Program-made: the position numbers and the translations under genes
Assembly (NCBI GenBank): GCA_963735065.1
Contig: CAVTJL010000008.1
Span: forward strand, 1-64,000
Origin: CAVTJL01 sp963735065
GTDB lineage: Bacteria > Pseudomonadota > Alphaproteobacteria > Geminicoccales > Geminicoccaceae
Length of the DNA: 64,000 nucleotides
Reading direction: 5' to 3'
The notes under the pieces: generated by a model
Seen by the model: only the letters and a program-made list of their open reading frames with translations
Told to the model about the DNA's origin: nothing
The model's database searches: none
In this document: piece after piece, positions 45,098-56,211 of the stretch
Layout: each line of letters starts with the position of its first letter
Position numbering within the stretch: the first letter of the stretch is position 1

Positions 45098-45969
45098 GTG
45101 TCGGCGAAGCTGCCGAGGTTGATCGCCAGCGCCATGTCGCCCGAGCTGTCGGCGTAGAGGAGCGGCGCCCCGGTCGTGACGTCGCCAAAGGTGTTCACCC
45201 AGGGCACCGTGCCCTCCCAGGCGACCGCCCCGCCATGGCGGATGGTCACCTTGGCGAGGCCCTGCTTGGCGATGCCCAGCCGCTTGAAGGTGGCGAGGTC
45301 GATGTTCGTCCAGACATTGCCGAAGGTCGTATCGAGTGCCGGGATGATGCCGACGGCCTTGCCGTGCTCGATCGCCGCCTGCTGGTAGGGCAGCCGCACG
45401 ATGTCGGGCTCCTGCGCCGGGCCCACCGCCGCGAAATCGATGGCGCCGGCGGCGAGCCTGGCGCCCACATAGGCGAAGATGTCCCGTCCCTCGAAGGTAT
45501 GCAACTCCTCCGAGCCGGGCAGGCGGTTGCTGGTCTCGTCGATCTCACGGACGGCGGCGATGCCCTCCTTCTCGGCGATCAGCGTCATGAGCCCGTTGTC
45601 CGGCGCCACGACATAGTGCCCGGCTTTCGTCTCGAGGACGACGGCGCGGCGCTCGGTGCCGACGCCCGGATCGACCACGACGACGAAGACGGTGCCCTTG
45701 GGCCAGTAGGGTGCCGTCGCGGCGAGCTGATAGGCGCCGGCCCAGATGTCGAAGGGCGGGATGGCGTGGGTCAGGTCCTGGACCTGGAGCTTGGGATCGA
45801 CGCCGAGCGCCACGCCCTTCATCTGGGCGACCGAGCCGTCGACCAGGCCGAAATCGCTCTCGAGGACGAGGAGGCCGTTGCCGTCCGCGGCGCGGCTCGA
45901 TGGCGGCGCGAGCAGCAGCCCGAGCAGGACGAGGAGAAGGCTGGCGGCGAGCTTGCGGTGGAGGATCAT
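45043..45969 (-). CDS. SAM hydroxide adenosyltransferase family protein (exported)
   Basis: 308-aa member of the DUF62/SAM hydroxide adenosyltransferase family, which cleaves S-adenosylmethionine with hydroxide, or related halogenation. Start ATG 45969 with Sec signal MILHRKLAASLLLVLLGLLL ending PPSSRAAD. Signature strands: LVLESDFGLVDGSVAQMKGV, IPPFDIWAGAYQLAATAPYW, VFVVVVDPGVGTERRAVVLE and APDNGLMTL. A signal peptide is odd for an enzyme using cytoplasmic SAM. Its 3' end overlaps the end of the convergent HD-GYP-like gene by 55 bp. Confidence 0.85.
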   Translation of the reverse strand: MILHRKLAASLLLVLLGLLLAPPSSRAADGNGLLVLESDFGLVDGSVAQMKGVALGVDPKLQVQDLTHAIPPFDIWAGAYQLAATAPYWPKGTVFVVVVDPGVGTERRAVVLETKAGHYVVAPDNGLMTLIAEKEGIAAVREIDETSNRLPGSEELHTFEGRDIFAYVGARLAAGAIDFAAVGPAQEPDIVRLPYQQAAIEHGKAVGIIPALDTTFGNVWTNIDLATFKRLGIAKQGLAKVTIRHGGAVAWEGTVPWVNTFGDVTTGAPLLYADSSGDMALAINLGSFADTYAIGSGPSWGIEIAPAE

Positions 45970-46085
45970 GGCCCAACAATCCCCTGGGAGGCGGACGCCG
46001 CCAGGATGCCACCAATCGGCCGCAGGCGCGAGACAAGCTGACGAGCGCCTGGTCACGGCTGTCGGCGGCGGCCCGCAGTCCGGCG

Positions 46086-47420
<1,335 letters not shown>

Positions 47421-47426
47421 ACCACG

Positions 47427-47447
47427 AAATGTAGCTTAGGCTAAATT
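47427..47447. promoter_or_regulatory. MntR-type operator upstream of mntH
   Basis: AAATGTAGCTTAGGCTAAAT: half-sites TAGC (47432-47435) and GCTA (47440-47443) around TTAG. This has the same core as the E. coli MntR box (TAGC-AAAG-GCTA). It lies 7 bp before the mntH start and about 140 bp from mntR, fitting repression of mntH and possibly autoregulation. Confidence 0.75.
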
Positions 47448-47583
47448 CGTGTCAATCGGCGTCACCAGCCTGAGGCCATGCGTCCCATGCATGGGCGGAT
47501 CCAAGCCGTTGCAAGATATAGCTCCGGCTGCATAATGACGCCCGCCTTTGAAAATGAGCTTTGCTGACGGGAGGGAAGGGTCG

Positions 47584-48057
47584 ATGTCGGTCGCCAGGCG
47601 GGCGTCGCTCGCGGACGAGGTGCCGGATGAGCCCGCGTCGGCGAGCAGCGAGCCCGTCGATGCGCTCCGCTTCAGCCAGGCGCGCTCGGCCCGCTCCGCC
47701 GCGATGCTGGAGGATTATACCGAGCTGATCGCGGATCTCATCCGCGAGCATGGCGAGGCACGGACCGCGGACATCGCGCGACGGCTGGGCGTGACGCATC
47801 CCACGGCGACCAAGGCGATCGGCCGCCTGAAGCGCGAGGGCCTGGCCGTGTCGCGTCCCTATCGCGGGGTCTTCCTCACCGAGGAAGGGTCGGCCATGGC
47901 GGAGCGCGTGCGCGCCCGGCACCGCCTCGTGGTGGAGCTGCTCGTGGCGGTCGGCGTGCCGCTGGAGGCGGCCGAGACCGACGCCGAGGGCATCGAGCAC
48001 TATGTCTCCGAGACGACGCTCGGCGCCTTCGAGCGCTTCCTGCGGAACAAGGGCTGA
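47584..48057 (+). CDS. mntR: Manganese-responsive regulator MntR
   Basis: 157-aa DtxR/MntR-family repressor. ATG 47584 behind GGAGGGAAGGG (an in-frame TTG at 47548 is less likely). Winged helix: LIREHGEARTADIARRLGVT then HPTATKAIGRLKREGLAVSR. Dimerisation and metal part: RVRARHRLVVELLVAVGVPL, with EGIEHYVSE. Divergent from mntH. Confidence 0.92.
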   Translation: MSVARRASLADEVPDEPASASSEPVDALRFSQARSARSAAMLEDYTELIADLIREHGEARTADIARRLGVTHPTATKAIGRLKREGLAVSRPYRGVFLTEEGSAMAERVRARHRLVVELLVAVGVPLEAAETDAEGIEHYVSETTLGAFERFLRNKG

Positions 48058-48280
48058 GCTTGGGCGGGTGCCCGCCGCGGCCGGCTCGTCTCGACAAGCT
48101 CGCGACGACCGACCATATCCTTCCTCCCAGGGAGCGCAGGGCCAAGCCGCGGCGGCGGCGAGCCGATGCGAAGGGAGGTTCTGGAGGCAGCAGGTGGGGT
48201 TGGCTCCGCGCAGCCTCCAGCGCCGGGCATCGTCGATGCCCGTTGTTTCCCCCTTTCGATATGCTGACGGAGGCGGACTG

Positions 48281-49693
48281 ATGGCAGCTCCATCGACGAT
48301 GCCCTCGGACGCCCTCGTCTTCTTCGGGGCGACCGGGGATCTGGCGTACAAGCAGATCTTTCCAGCGCTTCTCGGGCTCGTGGCCGAGGAGGGGCTGGAC
48401 ATTCCGATCGTCGGCGTCGCCAAGGCCGGCTGGGGGCTGGACCAGCTCAAGGATCGGGCAAGGAAGAGCCTCGCGGAGCACGGCGTCGGCAATGCCGCGG
48501 CCGAGGAGCGGCTGATGTCGCTGCTTCGCTATGTCGACGGCGACTACGAGGATCCGGCGACCTTCACAGAGCTGCACGACGCGCTGGGGAAGGCCGTGCG
48601 CCCGCTGCATTATCTGGCGGTTCCGCCCAAGCTGTTCGGCACGGTGGCGCAGGCGCTGGCCAGGTCCGGCAGCGCGCGGGACGCCCGCCTCGTCATCGAG
48701 AAGCCGTTCGGCCACGACCGCCCCTCGGCCAAGAAGCTCAACGAGATGCTGAGGAAGTGCTTTCCCGAGGAGTGCATCTTCCGCATCGACCACTATCTCG
48801 GCAAGGAGCCGGTGCAGAACCTGCTCTACACCCGCTTTGCCAACCCGATGTTCGAGCCGATCTGGAACCGCCAGCATGTGCGCAGCATCCAGATCACGAT
48901 GGCGGAAAGCTTCGGGGTCGCGGACCGTGGCCACTTCTACGACGCCAACGGCGCCACCCGCGATGTGCTGCAGAACCACCTGCTGCAGGTCCTGGCCCAG
49001 CTCGCCATGGATCCCCCCACGGGCGAGGAGAGCGAGGCGCTGCGCGACGGCAAGTCGGCCCTGCTGAAGGCGGTGCGGCCCCTTACCGTGGACGACATCG
49101 TGCGTGGCCAGTATGCGGGCTACCGCAAGGTCGCGGGCGTGCGTCCGCACTCGACGGTCGAGACCTATGTCGCGGCCCGGCTCTTCATCGAGAGCTGGCG
49201 CTGGGAGGGCGTGCCGATCTACATCCGCGCCGGCAAGAGCCTGCCCGTCACGGCCACCGAGGTGTCGATCGAGTTCCGCCGCCCGCCGCGCGAGACCTTC
49301 GGCGAGCTGGTGCCGGGGAGCTCGGCGCACATGCGGTTCCGGCTCGGTCCCGACATGGCGATCGGGATGGGGCTTCGCGTGAAGCAGCCGGGCGACCGGA
49401 TGGTCGGGAACGACACCGAGCTGATGCTGGCCGCGCAGGCCGCGAGCTTCCGGCCGCCCTACCAGCGGCTCCTTGGCGATGCGCTCAACGGCAATGGCGA
49501 GCTGTTCGGGCGCGAGGACATCGTCGACGCTCAGTGGCGGATCGTGCAGCACATCCTCGACGATGCGGCACCGCTCTATACCTACGACCCGGGAAGCTGG
49601 GGGCCGGACGAGGCGATCCAGCTCATCGGCGCGGACGGGCCGTGGCGCAATCCGCAGGTGACAAGGCAGGTGCCGAAAAGCGCGTCCTCGTAA
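48281..49693 (+). CDS. zwf: Glucose-6-phosphate 1-dehydrogenase
   Basis: 470-aa enzyme of the pentose-phosphate and Entner-Doudoroff pathways, NADP-linked. ATG 48281 behind GGAGG. MPSDALVFFGATGDLAYKQI (nucleotide-binding GxxGDLA) and RIDHYLGKEPVQNLL (active site with catalytic His and Lys). The length is slightly short but complete (usual 480-500). Followed after 22 bp by a HAD hydrolase. Confidence 0.94.
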   Translation: MAAPSTMPSDALVFFGATGDLAYKQIFPALLGLVAEEGLDIPIVGVAKAGWGLDQLKDRARKSLAEHGVGNAAAEERLMSLLRYVDGDYEDPATFTELHDALGKAVRPLHYLAVPPKLFGTVAQALARSGSARDARLVIEKPFGHDRPSAKKLNEMLRKCFPEECIFRIDHYLGKEPVQNLLYTRFANPMFEPIWNRQHVRSIQITMAESFGVADRGHFYDANGATRDVLQNHLLQVLAQLAMDPPTGEESEALRDGKSALLKAVRPLTVDDIVRGQYAGYRKVAGVRPHSTVETYVAARLFIESWRWEGVPIYIRAGKSLPVTATEVSIEFRRPPRETFGELVPGSSAHMRFRLGPDMAIGMGLRVKQPGDRMVGNDTELMLAAQAASFRPPYQRLLGDALNGNGELFGREDIVDAQWRIVQHILDDAAPLYTYDPGSWGPDEAIQLIGADGPWRNPQVTRQVPKSASS

Positions 49694-49715
49694 ATGCTGA
49701 GAAGGGACGATCCGG

Positions 49716-50381
49716 ATGGCTGACACCGTGTTCCTGTTCGACGTGGACAACACGCTTCTCGACAATGACCGGGTGCAGGCCGACCTCGGCGTCCACCTGA
49801 CCGAAAGCTATGGCCAGGAAGCGGGCGACCGCTACTGGACCATCTTCGAGGAGCTGCGCGCCGAGCTCGGTTACACCGACTATCTGGGGACGATCGAGCG
49901 CCTGCGGCTCGAGACGCTGCACCATCCGAAGCTGCTGCGCATGTCCAACTGGCTGCTCGACTACCCGTTCGCCGACCGCATCTATCCCGATGCCCCGGAC
50001 GTGGTGCGGCGGGCGCAGGAGGTGGGAACCTCGGTCATCCTCTCGGACGGGGATGCCGTGTTCCAGCCGCGCAAGGTCGAGCGATCCGGGCTCTGGTCGC
50101 TGTTCCGGGACAATGTGCTCATCTACGTCCACAAGGAGCAGGAGCTGGCGGATGTGGAGGCGCATTTCCCCGCGCGCCACTACGTGCTGATCGACGACAA
50201 GCTGCGCATCCTGGATGCGGTGAAGAGCATCTGGGGCGACCGGGTGACGACGGTGTTCCCGAAGCAGGGGCACTACACCACGGACGCGCAGGCCCTGGCG
50301 GCCTATCGGCCGGCCGACGTCACGATCGAGCGGATCTCGGATCTGCTGGATCACGATCTGGAAGCGCTCGCCAGGCGATAG
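49716..50381 (+). CDS. HAD-superfamily hydrolase
   Basis: 221-aa phosphatase-like enzyme, ATG 49716. Motif I FLFDVDNTLLDNDRV (nucleophile DVDNT), motif II SVILSDGDA and motif IV HYVLIDDKLRI. Start is 22 bp after zwf, so co-transcribed. The substrate may be a sugar phosphate, given the neighbour, but this is inference. Confidence 0.85.
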   Translation: MADTVFLFDVDNTLLDNDRVQADLGVHLTESYGQEAGDRYWTIFEELRAELGYTDYLGTIERLRLETLHHPKLLRMSNWLLDYPFADRIYPDAPDVVRRAQEVGTSVILSDGDAVFQPRKVERSGLWSLFRDNVLIYVHKEQELADVEAHFPARHYVLIDDKLRILDAVKSIWGDRVTTVFPKQGHYTTDAQALAAYRPADVTIERISDLLDHDLEALARR

Positions 50382-50456
50382 AGCCCACGGCGATGGTCCG
50401 GGCGCTCGCTTGGGCGCTGCGGGCCACGGTCGCCGGCCTCACTGCGGAGACGAGCC

Positions 50457-51473
50457 ATGACGCATCTGCACGCGGCGCCGCGCCCCGAAGCGTCCTCTGA
50501 GCGCCCCGCCTCGGCCTCCAGGCTTGTCGCGGCGACGACCGCGGCAGCAGGCGCCTGGCTCGATGGGCTCGATCCGGCGCAGCGGCGGCTGGCGCTCTGG
50601 CCGTTCGGCGCCGCCGAGCGCGGCAACTGGCACTACGCGCCGCGCCGCCGTCAGGGCTTGGCGCTGCGCAACATGACCGAGCCGCAGAAGGCCGCCGCCT
50701 ACCGCCTGCTGGCGAGCGTGCTGAGCCCGTCGGGTGCCGCCAAGGCGAGGGCCATCATGGCGCTCGAGACGGTGCTGGCGGAGCTCGAAGGCGGCCGCTT
50801 CGACTTCCGCGATCCCTTGAACTACAGCTTCACGCTTTTCGGCATCCCCGGCGAGCATCCTTGGGGATGGCGGATCGAGGGCCACCATCTGATCGTCAAC
50901 GTCACGGTGGCCGGCCCGGCCGAGCTCACCCTGACGCCCACCTTCTGGGGCACCAACCCGGCCCGTATCCCGGCCGGCCCGCGCGCCGGCGAGCGGATCA
51001 TGCGCGAGGAGTACGAGCTCGGCCTCGAGCTCGCGCGGAGCCTCGATGCCGGGCAACGCGCGACGGCCATCATCGCTCGCACCTCACTCGGCAACATCGT
51101 GACCGAGCGCGGGCGCGCCGAGGCGCTGCGCGAGCCCACGGGCCTTCCTTTCGGCGGGCTCGGCTTGGGCCAGCAGGATCTCCTGATGCGGCTCGTGCGG
51201 ACCTATGTCGGCAACGCCGCGGACCCTCTGGGCGTGCCCTATCTCGAGCGGGTGGGCGAGGCCGGTCTCGATCGGCTCCATCTCGCCTGGGCCGGCGGCA
51301 TGGAGGAGGGGAGGGCCTTTTACTACCGCATTCACGGGCCGCGCCTGCTCATCGAGCTCGACTGCACGCAGAACCAGGCGAACCACATCCATTCCGTCTG
51401 GCGTGATCCCGTGAGCGACTGGGGGCGCGACCTGCTCGGCGAGCACTATCGCCATCACCACGACGCGGACTGA
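50457..51473 (+). CDS. DUF3500-domain protein
   Basis: 338-aa protein of a conserved family of unknown function. ATG 50457 behind GGAGACGAGCC. RRQGLALRNMTEPQKAAAYR, FTLFGIPGEHPWGWRIEGHH and the final RLLIELDCTQNQANHIHSVW are family features; the conserved His/Glu residues suggest metal binding but no activity is established. Follows the HAD gene, possibly in the same transcript. Confidence 0.8.
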   Translation: MTHLHAAPRPEASSERPASASRLVAATTAAAGAWLDGLDPAQRRLALWPFGAAERGNWHYAPRRRQGLALRNMTEPQKAAAYRLLASVLSPSGAAKARAIMALETVLAELEGGRFDFRDPLNYSFTLFGIPGEHPWGWRIEGHHLIVNVTVAGPAELTLTPTFWGTNPARIPAGPRAGERIMREEYELGLELARSLDAGQRATAIIARTSLGNIVTERGRAEALREPTGLPFGGLGLGQQDLLMRLVRTYVGNAADPLGVPYLERVGEAGLDRLHLAWAGGMEEGRAFYYRIHGPRLLIELDCTQNQANHIHSVWRDPVSDWGRDLLGEHYRHHHDAD

Positions 51474-51541
51474 GACGGCGCGAGGCCCTACAGGGCTATA
51501 CGGAAGACGACCGGGGTCGGCGGAACGGCCGAGCGGGGCGC

Positions 51542-51967
51542 TCAGACGCAGAGGAGCAAAAGGGAGCTTGCGAGGCTGCCGACGAGGCCGGCCAGACCGG
51601 CAGGTGAGGCCGGGGAGTCGCGTGCCTCGTCCAGCTCGAGCTCGATCGACCTCCACCCGCCGGCCCTCTCGAGCCGCTCGGGGGTGATCAGGACGGCCCG
51701 CTTCGGCGGCTCATGGAGAAAGCGGACGAGCCCGGTCAGCATGTAGCCACGCTCCCTGCCCAGCTCCTCCACCATGGCCTGGCAGACGCGGTCTTTGAGC
51801 GACGTGGCGCCCCCATGGGTCGAGCCCGGGGCCCAGACGGTGACCTCGAAGCGCCTGACCGATCGGGCGATGAACCGGATTGCCGCTGGCGTCGGAGCGG
51901 ACCCCGCACCGGAGTCGCGGCGTGGGAAAAGGCACCTCGCCTCGAGGCAGAGACTGGGCTTCTGCAT
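51542..51967 (-). CDS. Unknown protein with C-terminal hydrophobic segment
   Basis: 141-aa protein, start ATG 51967, with AGAGGGGATTGTTGTC upstream. Strand-rich centre (FEVTVWAPGSTHGGATSLKD) and a C-terminal segment AGLAGLVGSLASSLLLLCV that could be a tail anchor. I recognise no family. Convergent with the DUF3500 gene. Confidence 0.45.
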   Translation of the reverse strand: MQKPSLCLEARCLFPRRDSGAGSAPTPAAIRFIARSVRRFEVTVWAPGSTHGGATSLKDRVCQAMVEELGRERGYMLTGLVRFLHEPPKRAVLITPERLERAGGWRSIELELDEARDSPASPAGLAGLVGSLASSLLLLCV

Positions 51968-52223
51968 GACAACAATCCCCTCTGCCGCCTGTCCCGCGCT
52001 GCTGATGAGGCAGACGGGAAGCGGGACCACGGGTCCGTTCTGGCGCAGGGTGGACACTGTGTGCTGAGCGATGAGCGTCGGGCCATTCCCTGCCTCGATC
52101 GGAGAATAGCCTGTCCGGCGCCCGAAATCCAGGCGAGCCGAGCGCCGCGGGGACAGATTTCCGGCGCCTATTTGCCTTTGAGGTCGTACGCGACCACTTT
52201 GGGAACTTCCATGGCGCCTAGGC

Positions 52224-54164
52224 TCAGGGTCCTTTCCACCCGTAGTCGCTCTCGGCCGCCTCGGCGCTGATGTAGCCCTCGGCAACGTCCTCGGCGATGC
52301 GGGCCGGATCGCGCTCGGCCGGGTCGCCGTAGCCGCCGCCGCCGGGCGTCCACAGCATGACACGGTCGCCAGGCTCGAACCGGATGTTGGCGTACTTGCT
52401 GGAGCTGACCTTGCCGTAGAGCTCGACCACCGTGGCCCAGCCTTCTGCGCCGGCCTTCCGCACCAGCGTGCCGCCATTGCCGCCCTCTTTGCCGCCGAAG
52501 AGCGCGAACGGATGCACCTCGTGGCGGTCGCTGCACTGGCTGCCCGTGATCGGCACGGTCGTCGCCAGCAGCACGCGGCGATAGCCGAGCCCGCCTCGCC
52601 ACTGACCGGCCCCGCCCGAATCCGGCATCATCTCGCAGCTCTCGACGCGGAACGGGAAGCGTGCCTCGAACACCTCGGTCGGGTTGAAGCGGCAGTTGCC
52701 GTTGATGGCGATGACGCAGTCGTTCCCGTCCTCGCCGAAGCGGCCGCCCCAGCCGCCCGACATGATGTCGTAGCAGGCGAAATACTCGTCATGGTCGGGA
52801 TGGTTGCCGCCGAAAACGAAATTGGTGCCGGTGCAGCTCTCCGAGGCCATGCCGCGCTCGGGCTTGGCCTTGGCCATGGCGGCGATGACGATGTTGGCGA
52901 GGCGCGGATGGGTCTCGGTGTTGCCGGCCACCAGCGGGCCCGGATAGTCGACATTGGTGACGCGGCCCGGCGGCGAGACGACCCGGATCGGCCGGAAGCA
53001 GCCCGAGTTCTTGGGGATCGAGGGGTCGGTGACGTGCAGCATGCCGTTGTAGACGGCCCCGGTCGCCACACCCAGGGTGGCGTTGATCGGGCCCCGGGCC
53101 TGCGGCGAGCTGCGGCCATAGTCCGCCACCAGCTCGTCGCCCTGGACGATCATGTCGATCGCCACGGTGTAGGGCGTGCGCTCGATGCCGTCGTTCTCGA
53201 TGACGTCCTCGAAGCTGTAGCTGCCGTCGGGGAATGAGAGAATCTCGGCGCGCATCCGCCGCTCGGAATAGTCCATCAGGTCCTCGCAGGTGCGGCGGAA
53301 GACCTCCTTCCCGTACTTCTTGACGGTCTCGGTGATGCGCTGCTCGCCGAGATCGACGGAGCCGATCATGGCGCGCAGATCGCCATAGTTCTGGCGCGGG
53401 GTGCGGGTGTTGGCGAGCAGGAGCTTCCACACCTCGTCGACGTCCTTGCCCGCCTTTTTTATCTTTACCGGCGGCACACGCAGGCCTTCGTGGAAGATCT
53501 CGGTGGCCTCGCCGCAGAAGGCGCCGGGCACCATGCCGCCGATCTCGGCCACATGGCCGATGCAGACGGCGAGCCCCAAAAGCTCGCCATCGACGAAGAA
53601 GGGCTTGAAGAAGGTGTGCTCGGGGCAGTGCAGCCCGCCACGGTAGGGGTCGTTGTGGAGGATGACGTCGCCCGGCTCGAGCGTATCGAACGGGATCTCC
53701 TGGGCGCAGGTCTTTATCAGGAGAGGCATGCCGCCGATCATGGTCGGGCAGAACTCGGCGCAGGCGATCATGTCGCCCTTCGTGTCGGCCAGGGCGCAGG
53801 TGAAGTCGAGGCCCTCGTTGAAGATCGTCGAGTAGGACGTCTTCATGAGCAGAATGCCCATCTCGCGGCAGATCGACACCATCGTCGAATTGATGATGTT
53901 CATCGTCACGAGATCGGGCGGCGCCGTGCGGGGCCCGAGCGGTCGGTGCTGCTTCTCGATCGGCATGGTCGGCTGGACGATAGGCAGGCGCGGCTCCACC
54001 TGACCCGCATCCCGCCGGCCCGCCCACGCGACGCACCAGTCCGAGCAATAGACGCAAGGCTTGCCGTGACGCTCGCCGGCGATGCCGGGCCCGTAGACCA
54101 GCATCCCGCAGGTCGCGCACTTCACATACTTCTCGATGTAGAAGCCGTTGGCGGAAAAGCGCAT
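52224..54164 (-). CDS. Hydantoinase/oxoprolinase B subunit with N-terminal Cys-rich module
   Basis: 646-aa HyuB-family protein, partner of HyuA, hydrolysing or carboxylating N-heterocyclic or ketone substrates with ATP. Family body from about residue 85: MISICREMGILLMKTSYSTI-like core (VSICREMGILLMKTSYSTIF), GDVILHNDPYRGGLHCPEHT, and a glycine-rich end. The first 50 residues are unusual: C16-x2-C19 and C37-x2-C40-x3-C44, a zinc-ribbon-like module. This recalls the Cys-rich gamma subunits of acetone carboxylases, but the match is only in Cys spacing. Starts 13 bp after hyuA, same operon. Confidence 0.88.
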   Translation of the reverse strand: MRFSANGFYIEKYVKCATCGMLVYGPGIAGERHGKPCVYCSDWCVAWAGRRDAGQVEPRLPIVQPTMPIEKQHRPLGPRTAPPDLVTMNIINSTMVSICREMGILLMKTSYSTIFNEGLDFTCALADTKGDMIACAEFCPTMIGGMPLLIKTCAQEIPFDTLEPGDVILHNDPYRGGLHCPEHTFFKPFFVDGELLGLAVCIGHVAEIGGMVPGAFCGEATEIFHEGLRVPPVKIKKAGKDVDEVWKLLLANTRTPRQNYGDLRAMIGSVDLGEQRITETVKKYGKEVFRRTCEDLMDYSERRMRAEILSFPDGSYSFEDVIENDGIERTPYTVAIDMIVQGDELVADYGRSSPQARGPINATLGVATGAVYNGMLHVTDPSIPKNSGCFRPIRVVSPPGRVTNVDYPGPLVAGNTETHPRLANIVIAAMAKAKPERGMASESCTGTNFVFGGNHPDHDEYFACYDIMSGGWGGRFGEDGNDCVIAINGNCRFNPTEVFEARFPFRVESCEMMPDSGGAGQWRGGLGYRRVLLATTVPITGSQCSDRHEVHPFALFGGKEGGNGGTLVRKAGAEGWATVVELYGKVSSSKYANIRFEPGDRVMLWTPGGGGYGDPAERDPARIAEDVAEGYISAEAAESDYGWKGP

Positions 54165-54177
54165 CGTCCGGGCCCCC

Positions 54178-56211
54178 TCAGTGCCGTGCCGCGTCGATCA
54201 GGAGATGGCCCCAGGGGTCGACCTGGAGCCGCTGGCCGGGATTGACGACCGTGACGGACGCCGCCTCCTCGACGATGGCCGGGCCCACGATGGCGTGGCC
54301 GGCAAGAAGGGACGCGCGGTCGTAGATCGCGGTCTCCTCGCTACCGTCGACGAAGTGGACGGTGCGGCGCCCGACCGGCTCGGGCGGCCCCTCAGCCTCC
54401 GCCAGCCGGCCCAGCTCGGGCTTGGGCGTGAGCGAGACGACGGTCGCCGTATAGGTGACGAGCTCGATGATCTCGCCCGGAATGTTGAAGCCGAAGCGCG
54501 CCGCGTGGGCCTCGTGGAAGGCCTGCCAGAGCCGCTCGACCTTGTCCTCGTCGAGCGCATCCGGGCCGATCGGCATCTCGAGCTCGTAGTTCTGGCCGAG
54601 ATAGCGCATCTCGAGGCCGCGTGTCGCCTCGATGCCTTTCGTGTAGCCCTGGGCCTCGAGCTCGGCCACGCCCTCCTGGACCAGGGTCTCCATGACCTCG
54701 CGCGCGCGGGCCGGATCGAAGCGCCGGCTGGTGAGCTGGGTCGTGCGCTGACGGTCGACGCGGGCGTTGGTCATGATGAAGCCATAGGCCGAGAACTGGC
54801 CCGGATGGTTCGGCACGAGCGCTCTTGGAATGCCCATCTCCTGGATCAGCTCGCTCGCGTGCAGCGGGCCGGCGCCGCCGAAGGCGCAAAGCGTGAAGTC
54901 GCGCGGGTCGAGGCCGCGCTCGATCAGCACGGAGCGGAGCGCCCCCACCATGTTGGTGTTGGCGATGCGCACGATCGCCATCGCTGCCGCCTCGAGCGGC
55001 TGGCTCAGGGCCTCGGCCACCGTCAGGACGGCCCGGCGCGCGGCCTCGGCATCGAGCGTCATGCGGCCGCCCAGGAAGTTCTCGGCGCTGAGGCGTCCGA
55101 GCACGAGGTTGGCGTCGGTGACGGTGGCCTCGGTGCCGCCGCGGCCATAGCAGGCCGGGCCGGGATCGGCGCCGGCGCTCTGCGGGCCCACCCGCAGCAT
55201 GCCGCCCTTGTCGATCCAGGCGATCGAGCCGCCGCCGGCACCGATGGTGCGGATGTCGATCATCGGCACCTGGATCGGCACGCCCCACTCGATCTCGAAG
55301 GCAGTCGTGAAGCTCTCGCGGCCGTTCTGGATGGTCGAGACGTCGGTGGATGTGCCGCCCATGTCGAGCGTGACGAGATGCTCGATGCCGGCGAGGCCGG
55401 CCACGTAGCGGCTGGCGATGACCCCGCCGGTGGGGCCGGAGACCACCATGTTGACGGGCGCCTCGGCCGCGGCGGCGAGCGTCATCTCGCCGCCGTTCGA
55501 CTTGATGACGACGGTGTGCGCGTCGAGCCGGGCCTCGTCGAGCCGGCCGCGCATCGCCCGCAGCTGACGGCTGACCACGGGCTTCAGATAGGCGTCGGCG
55601 ATGGTCGTCGAGGCGCGCTCATACTCCTTCCACTTGGGCAGCACGGCGTAGGAGATGGAGACCGGCAGGTCGGGCAGCTCCTGGGTCAGGATCTCGAGGA
55701 CGCGCTGCTCGTGGGCAGGGTTGAGGTAGGAGAACAAGAGGCAGACGGCGATGGCGCGGATCTCCGGCGTGTCGCGGATGCGGGCAGCGAGGGCACGGAC
55801 CTCGGCCTCGTCCAGCGGCTTCACGACGCGGCCATAGGCGTCGATGCGCTCGTCGAGCTCGAAGCAGTGGCGACGCTTCACGAGCGGCTTCGGCTTGACC
55901 CAGCTCATGTCGTAGTGCGACTTGCGGTTGCCGCGCTGGATGAAGGGGACGTCCTTGAAGCCGCGGGTCGTGACGTAGGCGACGACAGCGCCCTTGCGCT
56001 CGAGGACGGCGTTGGTCGCCACCGTGGTGCCGAGGCGGATGTTGGCGATGGCGCCGGGCTCGGGATGGCGGCGGATGCCCTCGAGGATACCGACGACGGG
56101 GTCAGACGGCACCGAGGCCTCCTTCCACACCTCGATGGCGCTCGTGTCCCGATCGTAGGCTACGAAATCCGTGAAGGTGCCGCCGACGTCGATTCCCAGC
56201 ACATGGCGCAT
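54178..56211 (-). CDS. Hydantoinase/oxoprolinase A subunit
   Basis: 677-aa HyuA-type ATP-dependent subunit. MRHVLGIDVGGTFTDFVAYD (actin-like phosphate loop, DxGGTFTD), VVSGPTGGVIASRYVAG and LDMGGTSTDVSTI (second phosphate motif) and IRTIGAGGGSIAW are present, as is the C-terminal hydantoinase_A domain. ATG 56211. Divergent from the class III aminotransferase. Confidence 0.93.
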   Translation of the reverse strand: MRHVLGIDVGGTFTDFVAYDRDTSAIEVWKEASVPSDPVVGILEGIRRHPEPGAIANIRLGTTVATNAVLERKGAVVAYVTTRGFKDVPFIQRGNRKSHYDMSWVKPKPLVKRRHCFELDERIDAYGRVVKPLDEAEVRALAARIRDTPEIRAIAVCLLFSYLNPAHEQRVLEILTQELPDLPVSISYAVLPKWKEYERASTTIADAYLKPVVSRQLRAMRGRLDEARLDAHTVVIKSNGGEMTLAAAAEAPVNMVVSGPTGGVIASRYVAGLAGIEHLVTLDMGGTSTDVSTIQNGRESFTTAFEIEWGVPIQVPMIDIRTIGAGGGSIAWIDKGGMLRVGPQSAGADPGPACYGRGGTEATVTDANLVLGRLSAENFLGGRMTLDAEAARRAVLTVAEALSQPLEAAAMAIVRIANTNMVGALRSVLIERGLDPRDFTLCAFGGAGPLHASELIQEMGIPRALVPNHPGQFSAYGFIMTNARVDRQRTTQLTSRRFDPARAREVMETLVQEGVAELEAQGYTKGIEATRGLEMRYLGQNYELEMPIGPDALDEDKVERLWQAFHEAHAARFGFNIPGEIIELVTYTATVVSLTPKPELGRLAEAEGPPEPVGRRTVHFVDGSEETAIYDRASLLAGHAIVGPAIVEEAASVTVVNPGQRLQVDPWGHLLIDAARH

